Origin: an uncultured Pseudomonadota bacterium
GTDB lineage: Bacteria > Myxococcota_A > Polyangia > HGW-17
Direction: 5' to 3'
Assembly (NCBI GenBank): GCA_938004375.1
Contig: CALKWH010000106.1
Location: forward strand, 1-24,799
DNA: 24,799 nucleotides
Numbering within the stretch: position 1 is the stretch's first letter; each line of letters begins with the position of its first letter. The position numbers were made by a program, and so were the translations under genes. The notes below the pieces were generated by a model that saw only the letters and a list, made by a program, of their open reading frames with translations, was not told where the DNA came from and ran no database searches. Below are positions 7,960 to 14,770 of the stretch, one piece after another.

Positions 7960-7987
7960 ATCATATGGATTTCCCGGGTAAACGCAA
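7960..7987 (-). promoter_or_regulatory. Sigma-70-type promoter for ppdK
   Basis: On the minus strand, TTGCGT (-35, 7982-7987) and TATGAT (-10, 7960-7965) are separated by 16 bases. The -10 matches the consensus at five of six positions. RNA would start near 7953, giving a leader of about 100 bases. It lies just past the stop of the upstream lipoprotein gene, so ppdK is likely transcribed independently. Confidence 0.6.
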
Positions 7988-8012
7988 GCTGTCCGTCCGG
8001 CGGGGCCAGGGT

Positions 8013-9614
8013 TCAGCGGCGGACCACCCGGAAGCCGAGGTGGTTGGCGAACATATGGGGGGCGAACTCGATGCGGGTGGCCACCGAGGCATAGGAGGCG
8101 TTGTAATACCACGAGCCGCCGCGGGCTGTCCGGTTGGTGCCGGAGGCGGGGCCGGTGTAATCGGTGATGGCCCCGGAGGGGTACCCGGCGCTCCAGTCCC
8201 AGCACCACTCCCACACGTTGCCGCTCAGGTCGTACAGGCCGAGCTCGTTGGCCGCCAGCGTGCCGACCGGGTGGGTGATGGCGCCGCTGGTGACGGAGTA
8301 CCAGGCGTAATCGTCGATGGCGTTGGCGCCGTCGTCGCCCGCGAAGCGTTTGGCCCACCCGTTGACGGGATCGTCGGCGCCCATGGCGGCCCACATCCAT
8401 TCCATCTCGGTGGGCAGCCGGTAGCCGTTGGCGTCCCAGTTCGCGGTGGCGGCGTTCCAGGTGGCGTTGTTGGTCGTCGGGGGAGCGCCCCAGACTCCCG
8501 GGTTGGTACTGCCGTTGATGGTATAGACCGGGTCGCAACCCTCCATCAGGCTGAGACGGTTGCAGAAGACCAGGGCGTGGTACCAGGTGACACGCTGCAC
8601 GGGATCTCCGGCTCCCGTGCTGTGATTGGCGTCGCTGGGGTCTGGGAGACCGGTCACGGCGGTGAACTGGGTCCGCGTGATTTCATTGGCGCTGATGCGG
8701 AAGGGGGCGACGGTGGTCAGGTCCGGGGCAGCGCTGGTCCGCTGGAAGGTGCCGCCGGGAACCTGGACCATTGGGCCGATGTTCGGGCTGGTGGCGTCGT
8801 CGACGCGGATCGTGAGCGTGTAGCTGGCCTGGGTCGTCGTGTTCTCGGCGGTGACCGTGATGACGACTTCGGTGACGTTCTCCACGAGGGTCACGGGCGA
8901 GGCGGGCTGGAGCTCGACCGTGGCCAGAGGATCCATGGCGACGGTGGTGACCGCGACCTGCGTGACGCCCTCGTCCACGACCGCTTCATAGGTCCAGACG
9001 TCCGGGTCGAACACCGGCGTGAGGACGGCGCCGTCCACCGACAGGGACTGCAGCCGGGCCTCGGACCCCGCGTCCTCGCACGCGGCCGTGTCGAACGCGC
9101 AGACCCCGTCGCAGCCCAGCGTGCCTCCCAGGAAGCCGAGGGAAACGCAGGTCTGGCCGTCCAGGTCGTCCCCGTCGCATGCCTCGAAGCCGGCGACCAC
9201 ACCGTCGCCGCATTCGGCCTCGAGCTCGCAGCCCGTCACGTCGAAATGGCAGTCCCCCGTGCAGGCGAGCTCCCCGGCGCCCAGGCGCAGGGACTGGCAG
9301 GTCTCGCCGCCGAGCAGGGTTCCTTCGCACTCCTCGCCGTGCAGGACCTGGATCAGACCGTCGCCGCAGCGGCCGGAGCAGGCCGCTGTGTCGAAACTGC
9401 AGTCGGAATGGCAGCCGAGGCGGCCGTCCTGGTCGTAGTAGCCCAGTTCGGCGCAGTTGGCCCGGGACAACCGGTCGCCGTCGCAGTCCTCCCCGGGATC
9501 GAGGAAACCGTCCCCGCAGGCGTCGGCGTTGGTGACGGGCGCGTCGCATCCGGCAAACGGTCCGCAGAGGAGGAGGAGGAGGAGGCAGGCGAAGGGTTGG
9601 ATCGGGTTTTTCAT
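8013..9614 (-). CDS. Lipoprotein with Cys-rich repeats, cadherin-like sandwich and SUMF1/FGE-like domain
   Basis: This 533-residue protein begins with a lipoprotein signal peptide (lipobox F-A-G-C, Cys23). Three Cys-rich repeats follow (about residues 33-79, 83-129 and 135-179), each built on C-G-D-G...G-E-x-C and ending S/A-F-D-x-x-x-C, like the repeats common in myxobacterial surface proteins. Residues about 185-272 resemble a cadherin-like beta sandwich. Residues about 279-533 form a formylglycine-generating-enzyme (SUMF1) fold, with VPGGTF, YRLPTEMEWMWAA, NVWEWCWD and HLGFRVVRR. The two active-site cysteines of true formylglycine enzymes are Tyr and Ala here (GGSWYYNASYA, 499-509), so that oxidase activity is not expected and a binding or structural role is likelier. 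The ATG at 9614 has a weak GGGGAAG ribosome site. Confidence 0.88.
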   Translation of the reverse strand: MKNPIQPFACLLLLLLCGPFAGCDAPVTNADACGDGFLDPGEDCDGDRLSRANCAELGYYDQDGRLGCHSDCSFDTAACSGRCGDGLIQVLHGEECEGTLLGGETCQSLRLGAGELACTGDCHFDVTGCELEAECGDGVVAGFEACDGDDLDGQTCVSLGFLGGTLGCDGVCAFDTAACEDAGSEARLQSLSVDGAVLTPVFDPDVWTYEAVVDEGVTQVAVTTVAMDPLATVELQPASPVTLVENVTEVVITVTAENTTTQASYTLTIRVDDATSPNIGPMVQVPGGTFQRTSAAPDLTTVAPFRISANEITRTQFTAVTGLPDPSDANHSTGAGDPVQRVTWYHALVFCNRLSLMEGCDPVYTINGSTNPGVWGAPPTTNNATWNAATANWDANGYRLPTEMEWMWAAMGADDPVNGWAKRFAGDDGANAIDDYAWYSVTSGAITHPVGTLAANELGLYDLSGNVWEWCWDWSAGYPSGAITDYTGPASGTNRTARGGSWYYNASYASVATRIEFAPHMFANHLGFRVVRR

Positions 9615-9643
9615 GATGCTTCCCCGGGAAGGTGGCTTCAGTC

Positions 9644-9673
9644 AGGGTACCCCCGGCGGCTTTCCCGCGTCAA
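9644..9673 (-). promoter_or_regulatory. Possible weak promoter for the SUMF1-domain lipoprotein
   Basis: On the minus strand, TTGACG (9668-9673) is a good -35 box, and TACCCT (9644-9649), 18 bases downstream, is a poor -10. It is the best candidate in the 156-base divergent gap before the plus-strand zinc-ribbon gene. I saw no convincing plus-strand promoter in the same gap. Confidence 0.3.
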
Positions 9674-9770
9674 GGGTCCGGTCGACCCCGTGCGTTTTCT
9701 CAGGCTCCCCAGCTGTTCATTCCGGCCGTTTTCTGGTAGTTTCGTTTCCTGCTAAGGAGGCGCAACCCCC

Positions 9771-10832
9771 ATGGAACACAAGCAGTTCGAATGTCCCGGC
9801 TGTGGAGCCCAACTCGAATACAACGCCGCCACCCAGGGCGCCAAGTGCCCCTACTGCGGCCACGAGGCGCGCATTCAGCACTCCGACAAGGAGCAGCAGC
9901 AAGCCGTGCGCGAGCTCGATTTCTTCAAGGCCCTCGAGCAGGGCGAGTCCTCGGCCGAGACCCAGGAGGTCGCCGAGATCGCCTGCAACGCCTGCGGCGC
10001 GCACTTCTCGATGGACCCGAACATCACGGCCTCCGCCTGCCCCTTCTGCGGCACGCAGGTGGTCAACCAGGCCAAGACCGAGCGCCGGATCAAGCCCAAG
10101 GCGCTTTTGGCCTTCAAGATCACCCGCGATCAGGCCGTCGAGCGTTGGCAGAAGTGGCTGCACGGGCTCTGGTTCGCGCCCAACAACCTCAAGCGCGTGG
10201 TGCGCTACGCCGAGCAGCTCAACGGCATGTACCTTCCACACTGGACCTATGACTGCAACACGGTCGCCCATTATCGGGGCGAGCGCGGCGAGGACTACTA
10301 CGAGAAGGACTCCAACGGGAACCGCGTGAAGCGCACCCGGTGGTACCCCGCCTCGGGCACGGTGCACGACACCTTCGACGACGTCCTGGTGCTGGCCTCC
10401 GAGTCGATCCCCCGGCGGCTCTCGGACCAGGTGCCGCCCTGGGACCTCGAGAACCTCGCCCCCTACGCCGACGCCTACCTCAGCGGCTTCCGCGCCGAGG
10501 CTTACCAGATCGGTCTGAAGGACGGCTTCGCCGTGGCCCAACAGGTCATCGACAAGGCCGTGGACAAGTCCATCCGCCGGGACATCGGCGGCGACCACCA
10601 GCGGGTGCACTGGGTGGAGACCGAGTACCACGACATCACCTTCAAGCACATCCTGTTGCCCCTGTGGATCTCGGCCTATCGTTACAATGAGAAGGCCTAC
10701 CGGTTCCTGGTCAACGGCTCCTCCGGGAAGGTCGCCGGGGAGCGCCCCTACTCCTGGGTCAAGATCACCCTGCTCGTGCTCTTCCTGCTCGCCGTCGCCG
10801 GCGGCATCGCCTGGTTCGCGACCCAGAAATAG
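9771..10832 (+). CDS. Double zinc-ribbon protein with C-terminal membrane anchor
   Basis: This 353-residue protein has two zinc ribbons of the C-P-x-C-G type: C8/C11 with C26/C29, and C72/C75 with C90/C93. A middle domain (about residues 105-320) of unclear function follows. One hydrophobic helix (about 331-349) lies at the extreme C-terminus, with a short basic tail. It resembles proteins usually annotated as zinc-ribbon or TFIIB-like zinc-finger proteins, whose role is not established. The topology suggests a tail-anchored protein facing the cytoplasm. The start is strongly supported by AAGGAGG about ten bases upstream. It stops 16 bases from the convergent VWA gene. Confidence 0.8.
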   Translation: MEHKQFECPGCGAQLEYNAATQGAKCPYCGHEARIQHSDKEQQQAVRELDFFKALEQGESSAETQEVAEIACNACGAHFSMDPNITASACPFCGTQVVNQAKTERRIKPKALLAFKITRDQAVERWQKWLHGLWFAPNNLKRVVRYAEQLNGMYLPHWTYDCNTVAHYRGERGEDYYEKDSNGNRVKRTRWYPASGTVHDTFDDVLVLASESIPRRLSDQVPPWDLENLAPYADAYLSGFRAEAYQIGLKDGFAVAQQVIDKAVDKSIRRDIGGDHQRVHWVETEYHDITFKHILLPLWISAYRYNEKAYRFLVNGSSGKVAGERPYSWVKITLLVLFLLAVAGGIAWFATQK

Positions 10833-10848
10833 ACGGTGAACCGGGCTG

Positions 10849-12183
10849 TCACTTCGACCGGCTGCGCTCCATCACCTCCCGCAGGCGCTGACCCAGGTGG
10901 TCGAGGGCCGTAAGCCAGTCGGACTCGAGCAGGCTGGAGAAGCACCACTGCATGTCTTCGGGGAGGGTGCTCAGGCGCCAGGTGAAGTCGTACAGGCGGA
11001 GGTTGGAGGTCACGCCGAGGCCGTCGATGGAGCCGGCCGGAATCAGGCGCCACGAGCTGCCGTTGTAGGAGATGGTCAGATCCGTCTCGTGGGGGCCGGA
11101 CAGCGCCATGGCCTGGACGAACACGCGGTGGCCCCCGGAGTTGACCAGTTGGGTCAGTTCGTTGACGTAGCGGTTCACGTCCCGCAGTTTGCCGTCCTCG
11201 ACCTCGAGCCGCGGCCGGCAGCCAGAGTACTGTTCGGTGCCGTGCAGGGGGTCAAGTTCCCAGGGTTCGTTGCAGCGCACTCCCCAATGGACGCACCGGA
11301 AGGACGAATAGATCCCCAGCGTCTCGACGGTGTCCGGGTTGAACAGGTCCGGTGTGGTGGCCGAGCAGTCGTCCTCGTCGGTCAGGAAGAGGATGACCAG
11401 GTGGGCGTCGGGCCGGCGAAAGTTGAAGTTCTCGGCGTGGTTCTCCGTGAGCGCCTGCATCATCGCTTCCAGCGGCTGTTCCCAGCCGCAGGAGGAGGGA
11501 TCGATGCCCAGCAGGCAGCCGAAGACATCCTCGATGGGGTCTTCGACGTAGTTGCGGCAGCGCGGGCAGCCCCGATCGTCGACCTGTAGCGTGAGGTCTG
11601 CGGGCTCGAGGCCGGTGATGTTGGGGTCCCGGCAGTGGGAGTCGTTGCAGGAGTGTCCTGTGCAGTTCATCACCTCGCCGGGCCGCTGGGCCTTGGCGAT
11701 GGTGCAGCCCACCGGCGCCAGGTCGACGATGTAGTTCTGGTTGTGCAGGTTGGTGCAGGCCGCCGGTTTGAGGAGCTTGCCGTCGTCGCCCTTCTCGGTG
11801 CAGTTGGGCACTGTGTTCCCGAGGGCTCCCACATCCATGGACGTGACGCCGACGTGCAGGTCCGGAAGCCCGCCCGAGACCAGTTCGAGCCAACTGATCA
11901 GTTCGGGGAAGCGACCTTGCAGGACCGAGCGGGTGTCGTCCATGGACACCGAAGCGTCCACGACGAACAGCAGGTCGACCTTCCGGGTGTCGTCGTATTC
12001 GATCAGGCAGGCGGCTGAACAGCCGTCACCGTCCCGGGCGTTCCCGTCGTCGCACTCCTCGTCGGAGGAGACGGCGCCGTTGCCGCAGGTCCGCCGGTCC
12101 TCCCAGTCCAGGAGGGAGTTGCAGCCGGGGAGGGTGAAAAGACCCCAGAGAATGAATCCGAAGAGGAAGAAAGAATGTCGCAT
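10849..12183 (-). CDS. VWA-domain lipoprotein with myxobacterial Cys-rich repeat
   Basis: This 444-residue protein starts at M-R-H-S-F-F, giving a lipoprotein signal peptide with lipobox L-P-G-C (Cys21). One C-G-N-G...E-E-C-D-D-G-N...D-G-C-S-x-x-C repeat (residues 33-59) is the disulfide repeat frequent in myxobacterial surface proteins. The von Willebrand factor A domain begins at about residue 68 and has the metal-site motif D-A-S-V-S (76-80) and a later T-D-E-D-D. Many further cysteines suggest an extracellular, disulfide-stabilised protein. VWA proteins bind other proteins or matrix through the metal site, but the ligand is unknown here. The frame extends 49 codons upstream, but that part reads across the promoter region and has no export signal. 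Confidence 0.85.
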   Translation of the reverse strand: MRHSFFLFGFILWGLFTLPGCNSLLDWEDRRTCGNGAVSSDEECDDGNARDGDGCSAACLIEYDDTRKVDLLFVVDASVSMDDTRSVLQGRFPELISWLELVSGGLPDLHVGVTSMDVGALGNTVPNCTEKGDDGKLLKPAACTNLHNQNYIVDLAPVGCTIAKAQRPGEVMNCTGHSCNDSHCRDPNITGLEPADLTLQVDDRGCPRCRNYVEDPIEDVFGCLLGIDPSSCGWEQPLEAMMQALTENHAENFNFRRPDAHLVILFLTDEDDCSATTPDLFNPDTVETLGIYSSFRCVHWGVRCNEPWELDPLHGTEQYSGCRPRLEVEDGKLRDVNRYVNELTQLVNSGGHRVFVQAMALSGPHETDLTISYNGSSWRLIPAGSIDGLGVTSNLRLYDFTWRLSTLPEDMQWCFSSLLESDWLTALDHLGQRLREVMERSRSK

Positions 12184-12218
12184 GGGTACTCTGCGGCCGC
12201 GTGCCCGGCCTTTGTTTT

Positions 12219-12246
12219 GGTGTAAACGAAGTCCTGGGAAAGTCAA
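12219..12246 (-). promoter_or_regulatory. Possible promoter for the VWA lipoprotein gene
   Basis: On the minus strand, TTGACT (12241-12246) and TACACC (12219-12224) are separated by 16 bases. The -35 is good and the -10 is weak. The predicted leader is about 30 bases. It shares the 132-base divergent gap with the M23-like gene. Confidence 0.4.
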
Positions 12247-12278
12247 GTTCCAAGACCGTCCATTTCCCCGGTAAAAAC

Positions 12279-12306
12279 TTGCGAAAACGTTGAAATCCAC
12301 TAACAT
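12279..12306 (+). promoter_or_regulatory. Possible near-leaderless promoter for the M23-like gene
   Basis: TTGCGA (12279-12284) and TAACAT (12301-12306) are 16 bases apart, each matching four of six consensus positions. The -10 ends only nine bases before the ATG at 12316, so RNA would start within a few bases of the start codon. The same geometry occurs at the two ArsR genes downstream, which raises my confidence somewhat. Confidence 0.4.
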
Positions 12307-12315
12307 GCGCACAGG

Positions 12316-13791
12316 ATGCGACACCGACATCGAACCCTCTTGCCCCCTCCCGAACCCCCATGGAAGAAGAAGGCCCGGATCTTCCTGATGGGCTTCGGCT
12401 CCCTGGGGTTGCTCTATTTATATGTGTTCGTGTTGTCGCCGGCCTCCTGCTCGAGCGTGCAGGACAAGATCGACCGTACCGTCGAACAGAACACCCGCGC
12501 GGCCGCCCCCGCCGCCCGGGAGGGGGAGCCCGCCGAGAAAACGCCGGGGCGGGCGGCGCTCAACCTCCAGGTCCCCGCGGAGCTCACCGGCGAGACCCAG
12601 GAGGACCTGCTGGTGCGGGACCAGTTGGCCGCGCGCACGGTGTCCGGCCGCGTGCAGAAGAAGGAGAAGTTCACCCAGAGCCTGGTTCGCAACGGCGTCG
12701 ACGCCGCCGAGGCCCGCCGCCTGATCTCCGCCTTCGAGGGCCGCAACGTGTTCAACTTCGCCCGCGCCCAGCCGGGCCAGTTGTTCACGCTGCAATTGAA
12801 CGACGACGGCACGCGCATCTTCACCTTCGAGTACCACTTCTCCGCGCAACTGAAGCTGCAGGCGACGCGCACGGCCAAGGGCTTCGCCGTGCAGAAGATC
12901 ACCGCCCCCGTGGTGAGCGCGCCCTGGGCCATCGGCCTGCGCCTCCAGACGACCCTGCGGGCCGCGGTGGAGGGCGTGGGCGAGGATCCGCAGTTGGCCA
13001 CGCTCGTGGAGGCCCTGTTCCGGGACGAACTGGAGCCCGGCGAGCTCGGCCGGGGCGACGTCGTGCGCGTCCTGGTCGAGAAGAAGACGTTGCGCAAGAA
13101 GTTCTTCGGCTATGGGCCGATCCTGGCGGTCCACCTGGTCTCGCGCAAGAAGGGGTCGTACTTCGCCTACCGGGGCCCCGCTGGCGGCTACTACACCGCC
13201 GACGGGCTCTCGTTCTTCCGGCGCTTTTTGCCGCGTCCGCTGCCGGGCAACGCGCCTCCAGAGCCCGACCCCCAGACGGGGGGCGTGATCTTTCCCGCCC
13301 ATCGCAACCCGCCGGTGTGGTCCCTGGCTCCCGGGCGCGTGGTCGAGGCGGGCTGGGCGGGTCCCCTGGGCCGCCGGGTGATCATCGCCCACGAGGACGA
13401 CGTGCGCACGACGTTCTACCAACTCGGCTCCATCGCCGACGGGCTCAAGGCTGGTGACTCCGTGGGGCGCCGCCAGATCATCGGGTCGGCCGGCTTCTCG
13501 GGCACGACGCCGGACCGCAACGGCGCGGGCCTGCTCGCCACCCAGGCCGGCCGGCCGGTGTCCGTCTACGCGCTCTCCACGACGCGCCAACCCTCGCTGC
13601 CGGTAGATCTGCAGCCGGCCTTCGCCCGGTCCGTCGAGGCCCACGCCGCCCTGCTCGAGGGGCTCTCGTTTGATGCCCACGGGGTCGCGCGGGCCGCCGG
13701 AGATCCCACGGTTAAAAAAGAGGAGAAGCCGGAGAAGCCCGCTCCAGCGAAGAAACCGGGGTCCAAACCCGCGCGCGGCGTCCGCCGCTGA
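12316..13791 (+). CDS. Membrane-anchored M23/LytM-like protein, catalytically degenerate
   Basis: This 491-residue protein has a cytoplasmic Lys/Arg stretch, one membrane helix (about residues 21-43), a linker, and an OapA/Csd3-like N-terminal region (about 95-310). A LytM (peptidase M23) fold follows at about 320-425. In active M23 enzymes zinc is held by H-x-x-x-D and H-x-H. Here the first motif reads HRNPP (H329, no Asp) and the last region reads PDRNGAGL with no His; only I-A-H359 survives. The fold pattern (GRVVEAGWAG, LKAGDSVGRRQIIGSAG) is otherwise clear. The protein is probably a non-enzymatic regulator of peptidoglycan hydrolases, as EnvC is. The tail is Lys/Pro-rich. No good ribosome site precedes the ATG, consistent with a near-leaderless mRNA. 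Confidence 0.78.
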   Translation: MRHRHRTLLPPPEPPWKKKARIFLMGFGSLGLLYLYVFVLSPASCSSVQDKIDRTVEQNTRAAAPAAREGEPAEKTPGRAALNLQVPAELTGETQEDLLVRDQLAARTVSGRVQKKEKFTQSLVRNGVDAAEARRLISAFEGRNVFNFARAQPGQLFTLQLNDDGTRIFTFEYHFSAQLKLQATRTAKGFAVQKITAPVVSAPWAIGLRLQTTLRAAVEGVGEDPQLATLVEALFRDELEPGELGRGDVVRVLVEKKTLRKKFFGYGPILAVHLVSRKKGSYFAYRGPAGGYYTADGLSFFRRFLPRPLPGNAPPEPDPQTGGVIFPAHRNPPVWSLAPGRVVEAGWAGPLGRRVIIAHEDDVRTTFYQLGSIADGLKAGDSVGRRQIIGSAGFSGTTPDRNGAGLLATQAGRPVSVYALSTTRQPSLPVDLQPAFARSVEAHAALLEGLSFDAHGVARAAGDPTVKKEEKPEKPAPAKKPGSKPARGVRR

Positions 13792-13799
13792 GTTTTTTT
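13775..13799 (+). terminator. Intrinsic terminator after the M23-like gene
   Basis: GCGGC (13775-13779) and GCCGC (13784-13788) form a short GC stem with a GTCC loop, followed by T7 at 13793-13799. The hairpin overlaps the last codons. The stem is short and lies four bases from the T-run, so the terminator may be weak. Confidence 0.45.
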
Positions 13800-13842
13800 G
13801 ACTTAGGTAAAATAACACCAAAAAAAAGGTACTAGAGCGGGA

Positions 13843-13871
13843 TTGACAGAAAGCACTAGTGTTGCTAAAAG
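13843..13871 (+). promoter_or_regulatory. Promoter of arsR-like gene A, near-leaderless
   Basis: A perfect -35 TTGACA (13843-13848) and a -10 TAAAAG (13866-13871) are 17 bases apart. Exactly eight bases separate the -10 from the ATG at 13880, so the transcript should begin at or within a base or two of the start codon. Confidence 0.65.
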
Positions 13872-13878
13872 CCGCAAC
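13861..13878 (+). promoter_or_regulatory. Dyad operator candidate GTTGC-N8-GCAAC at gene A
   Basis: GTTGC (13861-13865) and GCAAC (13874-13878) form an inverted repeat with an 8-base centre that contains the -10 box. It lies one base before the start codon. The same dyad occurs at the same position upstream of paralog B. An ArsR dimer bound here would block RNA polymerase, so autoregulation is the simple reading. Confidence 0.6.
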
Positions 13879-13879
13879 C

Positions 13880-14239
13880 ATGAAGTCACAAGAGCTCGAC
13901 GTCATCATCCAGAACCTCGAAAAGAACAACGACATCCTGGAGTCCCAGGTGGACTTTCTGAAGACCCTGGCCAACCGCCACCGCTTCAAGATCGTCATGG
14001 CGCTGGGACAGATCCAGGGCGAGATGGAGCAGCGGGATCTGCAGAAGATTATTCAGATTTCCAAGGCCAACCTCTCCCAGCACCTGGCGCTCTTGCGCGA
14101 GTCCGGCGTGATCAACAGCCGCCCGTACGGCCGGATCACCTACCTGTCCCTGAAGAACCCGGCCATCAAGGATGCCTGCGCCCTGGTCCGCGAGATGATC
14201 ACGCAGCGATCCTTCGCCCTGATGCACCCGGAAAAGTAG
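13880..14239 (+). CDS. ArsR-family winged-helix regulator A
   Basis: This 119-residue protein has an N-terminal helix of about 33 residues and then an ArsR-type winged helix. The recognition helix is ISKANLSQHLALLRESG (residues about 60-76), and the wing is SRPYGRITYLSL. It has no CVC metal box of the classic arsenic sensors. Its only Cys is in AIKDAC, in the C-terminal dimer helix, and is conserved in the paralog. By hand alignment about 73 of 119 residues are identical to paralog B. The ATG at 13880 is chosen over an in-frame GTG at 13859 because that GTG lies upstream of the -10 box. No Shine-Dalgarno is present, consistent with a leaderless mRNA. The ligand is unknown. Confidence 0.85.
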   Translation: MKSQELDVIIQNLEKNNDILESQVDFLKTLANRHRFKIVMALGQIQGEMEQRDLQKIIQISKANLSQHLALLRESGVINSRPYGRITYLSLKNPAIKDACALVREMITQRSFALMHPEK

Positions 14240-14265
14240 CGAAAAAAACCAAGGAAAAACAACAA

Positions 14266-14319
14266 AGTCTGACCAGTCTGACCAGTCTGACCAGTCTGAC
14301 CAGTCTGACCAGTCCGACT
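14266..14319 (+). repeat. 9-bp direct tandem repeat, five exact copies plus one degenerate
   Basis: AGTCTGACC is repeated five times without a gap (14266-14310). It is followed by a changed sixth copy, AGTCCGACT (14311-14319), which forms the left arm of the terminator hairpin. It is too short and has no spacers, so it is not a CRISPR array. It lies wholly between the two regulator genes. Confidence 0.95.
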
Positions 14320-14330
14320 GTCGGACTTTT
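14311..14330 (+). terminator. Intrinsic terminator after arsR-like gene A
   Basis: AGTCCGA (14311-14317) and TCGGACT (14321-14327) form a perfect 7-bp stem with a CTG loop, followed by a short T-run (14327-14330). It separates gene A from the promoter of gene B, which begins six bases later. Confidence 0.65.
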
Positions 14331-14335
14331 CCACC

Positions 14336-14364
14336 TTGACAAACCGTTAACAAGTTGCTAAGAT
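14336..14364 (+). promoter_or_regulatory. Promoter of arsR-like gene B (and probably the downstream operon), near-leaderless
   Basis: TTGACA (14336-14341), a 17-base spacer and TAAGAT (14359-14364) make one of the best promoters in the window. Eight bases separate the -10 from the ATG at 14373, as at gene A. The next gene set starts 49 bases after gene B with no obvious new promoter, so this promoter may drive the whole energy-complex operon. Confidence 0.7.
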
Positions 14365-14372
14365 TCGCAACT
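14353..14372 (+). promoter_or_regulatory. Dyad operator candidate AGTTGC-N8-GCAACT at gene B
   Basis: A 6-bp perfect inverted repeat (14353-14358 and 14367-14372) centres on the -10 box and abuts the start codon. It matches the gene A dyad in sequence, spacing and position, although the centres differ (TAAGATTC against TAAAAGCC). This pattern suggests selection on the arms. Confidence 0.65.
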
Positions 14373-14735
14373 ATGAAACCTTCCGACCTCGATTCCATCC
14401 TCGCCTCTCTCGAACAGAACGACTCCCTGCTCCACGCGCAGGTCGACTTCATGAAGACCGTCGCCAACGTGCATCGCCTCAAGATCATCATGATACTGGG
14501 GCAGATCCAGGGGGAGATGGAGCAGCGGGATCTGCAGAAGATCCTCGGCATCTCGAAGGCCAACCTCTCCCAGCATCTGGCGCTTCTGCGCACGGCGGGG
14601 GTGGTGCACAGCCGGCCCGCCGGGCGCGTCACCATGCTCTCCCTGAGATACCCGGCCATCCGGGACGCCTGTTCAATGGTCAAGGACGTGATCGCCCGGC
14701 GCGCGTCCGAGCTGGTGCCGGCGGCGGCCGGCTGA
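14373..14735 (+). CDS. ArsR-family winged-helix regulator B
   Basis: This 120-residue paralog of regulator A is almost invariant over the stretch from GQIQGEMEQRD through the recognition helix ISKANLSQHLALLR. The wing is SRPAGRVTMLSL. The sole Cys is in AIRDAC, at the same place as in A. The N-terminal helix is more divergent. The ATG at 14373 is chosen because upstream in-frame codons overlap the -10 box and there is no ribosome site. It is the gene immediately before the Mrp/Mbx-like operon and probably its first cistron, so control of that operon is likely by position. In Pyrococcus an ArsR-family protein (SurR) controls mbx, but its CxxC redox switch is absent here. Confidence 0.85.
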   Translation: MKPSDLDSILASLEQNDSLLHAQVDFMKTVANVHRLKIIMILGQIQGEMEQRDLQKILGISKANLSQHLALLRTAGVVHSRPAGRVTMLSLRYPAIRDACSMVKDVIARRASELVPAAAG

Positions 14736-14752
14736 GCTCTTCCCGGTTCACC

Positions 14753-14770
14753 TCCCCGGGTGTCCGGGGA
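14753..14770 (+). promoter_or_regulatory. Intercistronic hairpin just before the mrpE ribosome site
   Basis: TCCCCGG (14753-14759) and CCGGGGA (14764-14770) form a perfect 7-bp stem with a GTGT loop. The mrpE Shine-Dalgarno AAGGAG starts two bases later. With no T-run it is not a terminator. It could protect a processed 3' fragment or modulate initiation of the operon's first membrane subunit. Confidence 0.5.

Noticed and set aside
8013..8870. Formylglycine-generating enzyme activity
   Set aside because: The fold is present but the two active-site cysteines are replaced by Tyr and Ala.
13859..13879. GTG at 13859 as the start of regulator A
   Set aside because: It lies upstream of the -10 box and inside the dyad, so it would not be in the predicted transcript; the ATG at 13880 matches the paralog's start.
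14266..14319. CRISPR array
   Set aside because: The 9-base units are contiguous with no spacers and no cas genes; it is a simple tandem repeat.
13843..14361. Protein with repeated S-L-T tripeptides read through the tandem repeat
   Set aside because: That frame overlaps the clear ArsR gene in another frame and only becomes repetitive because the 9-base unit preserves frame.
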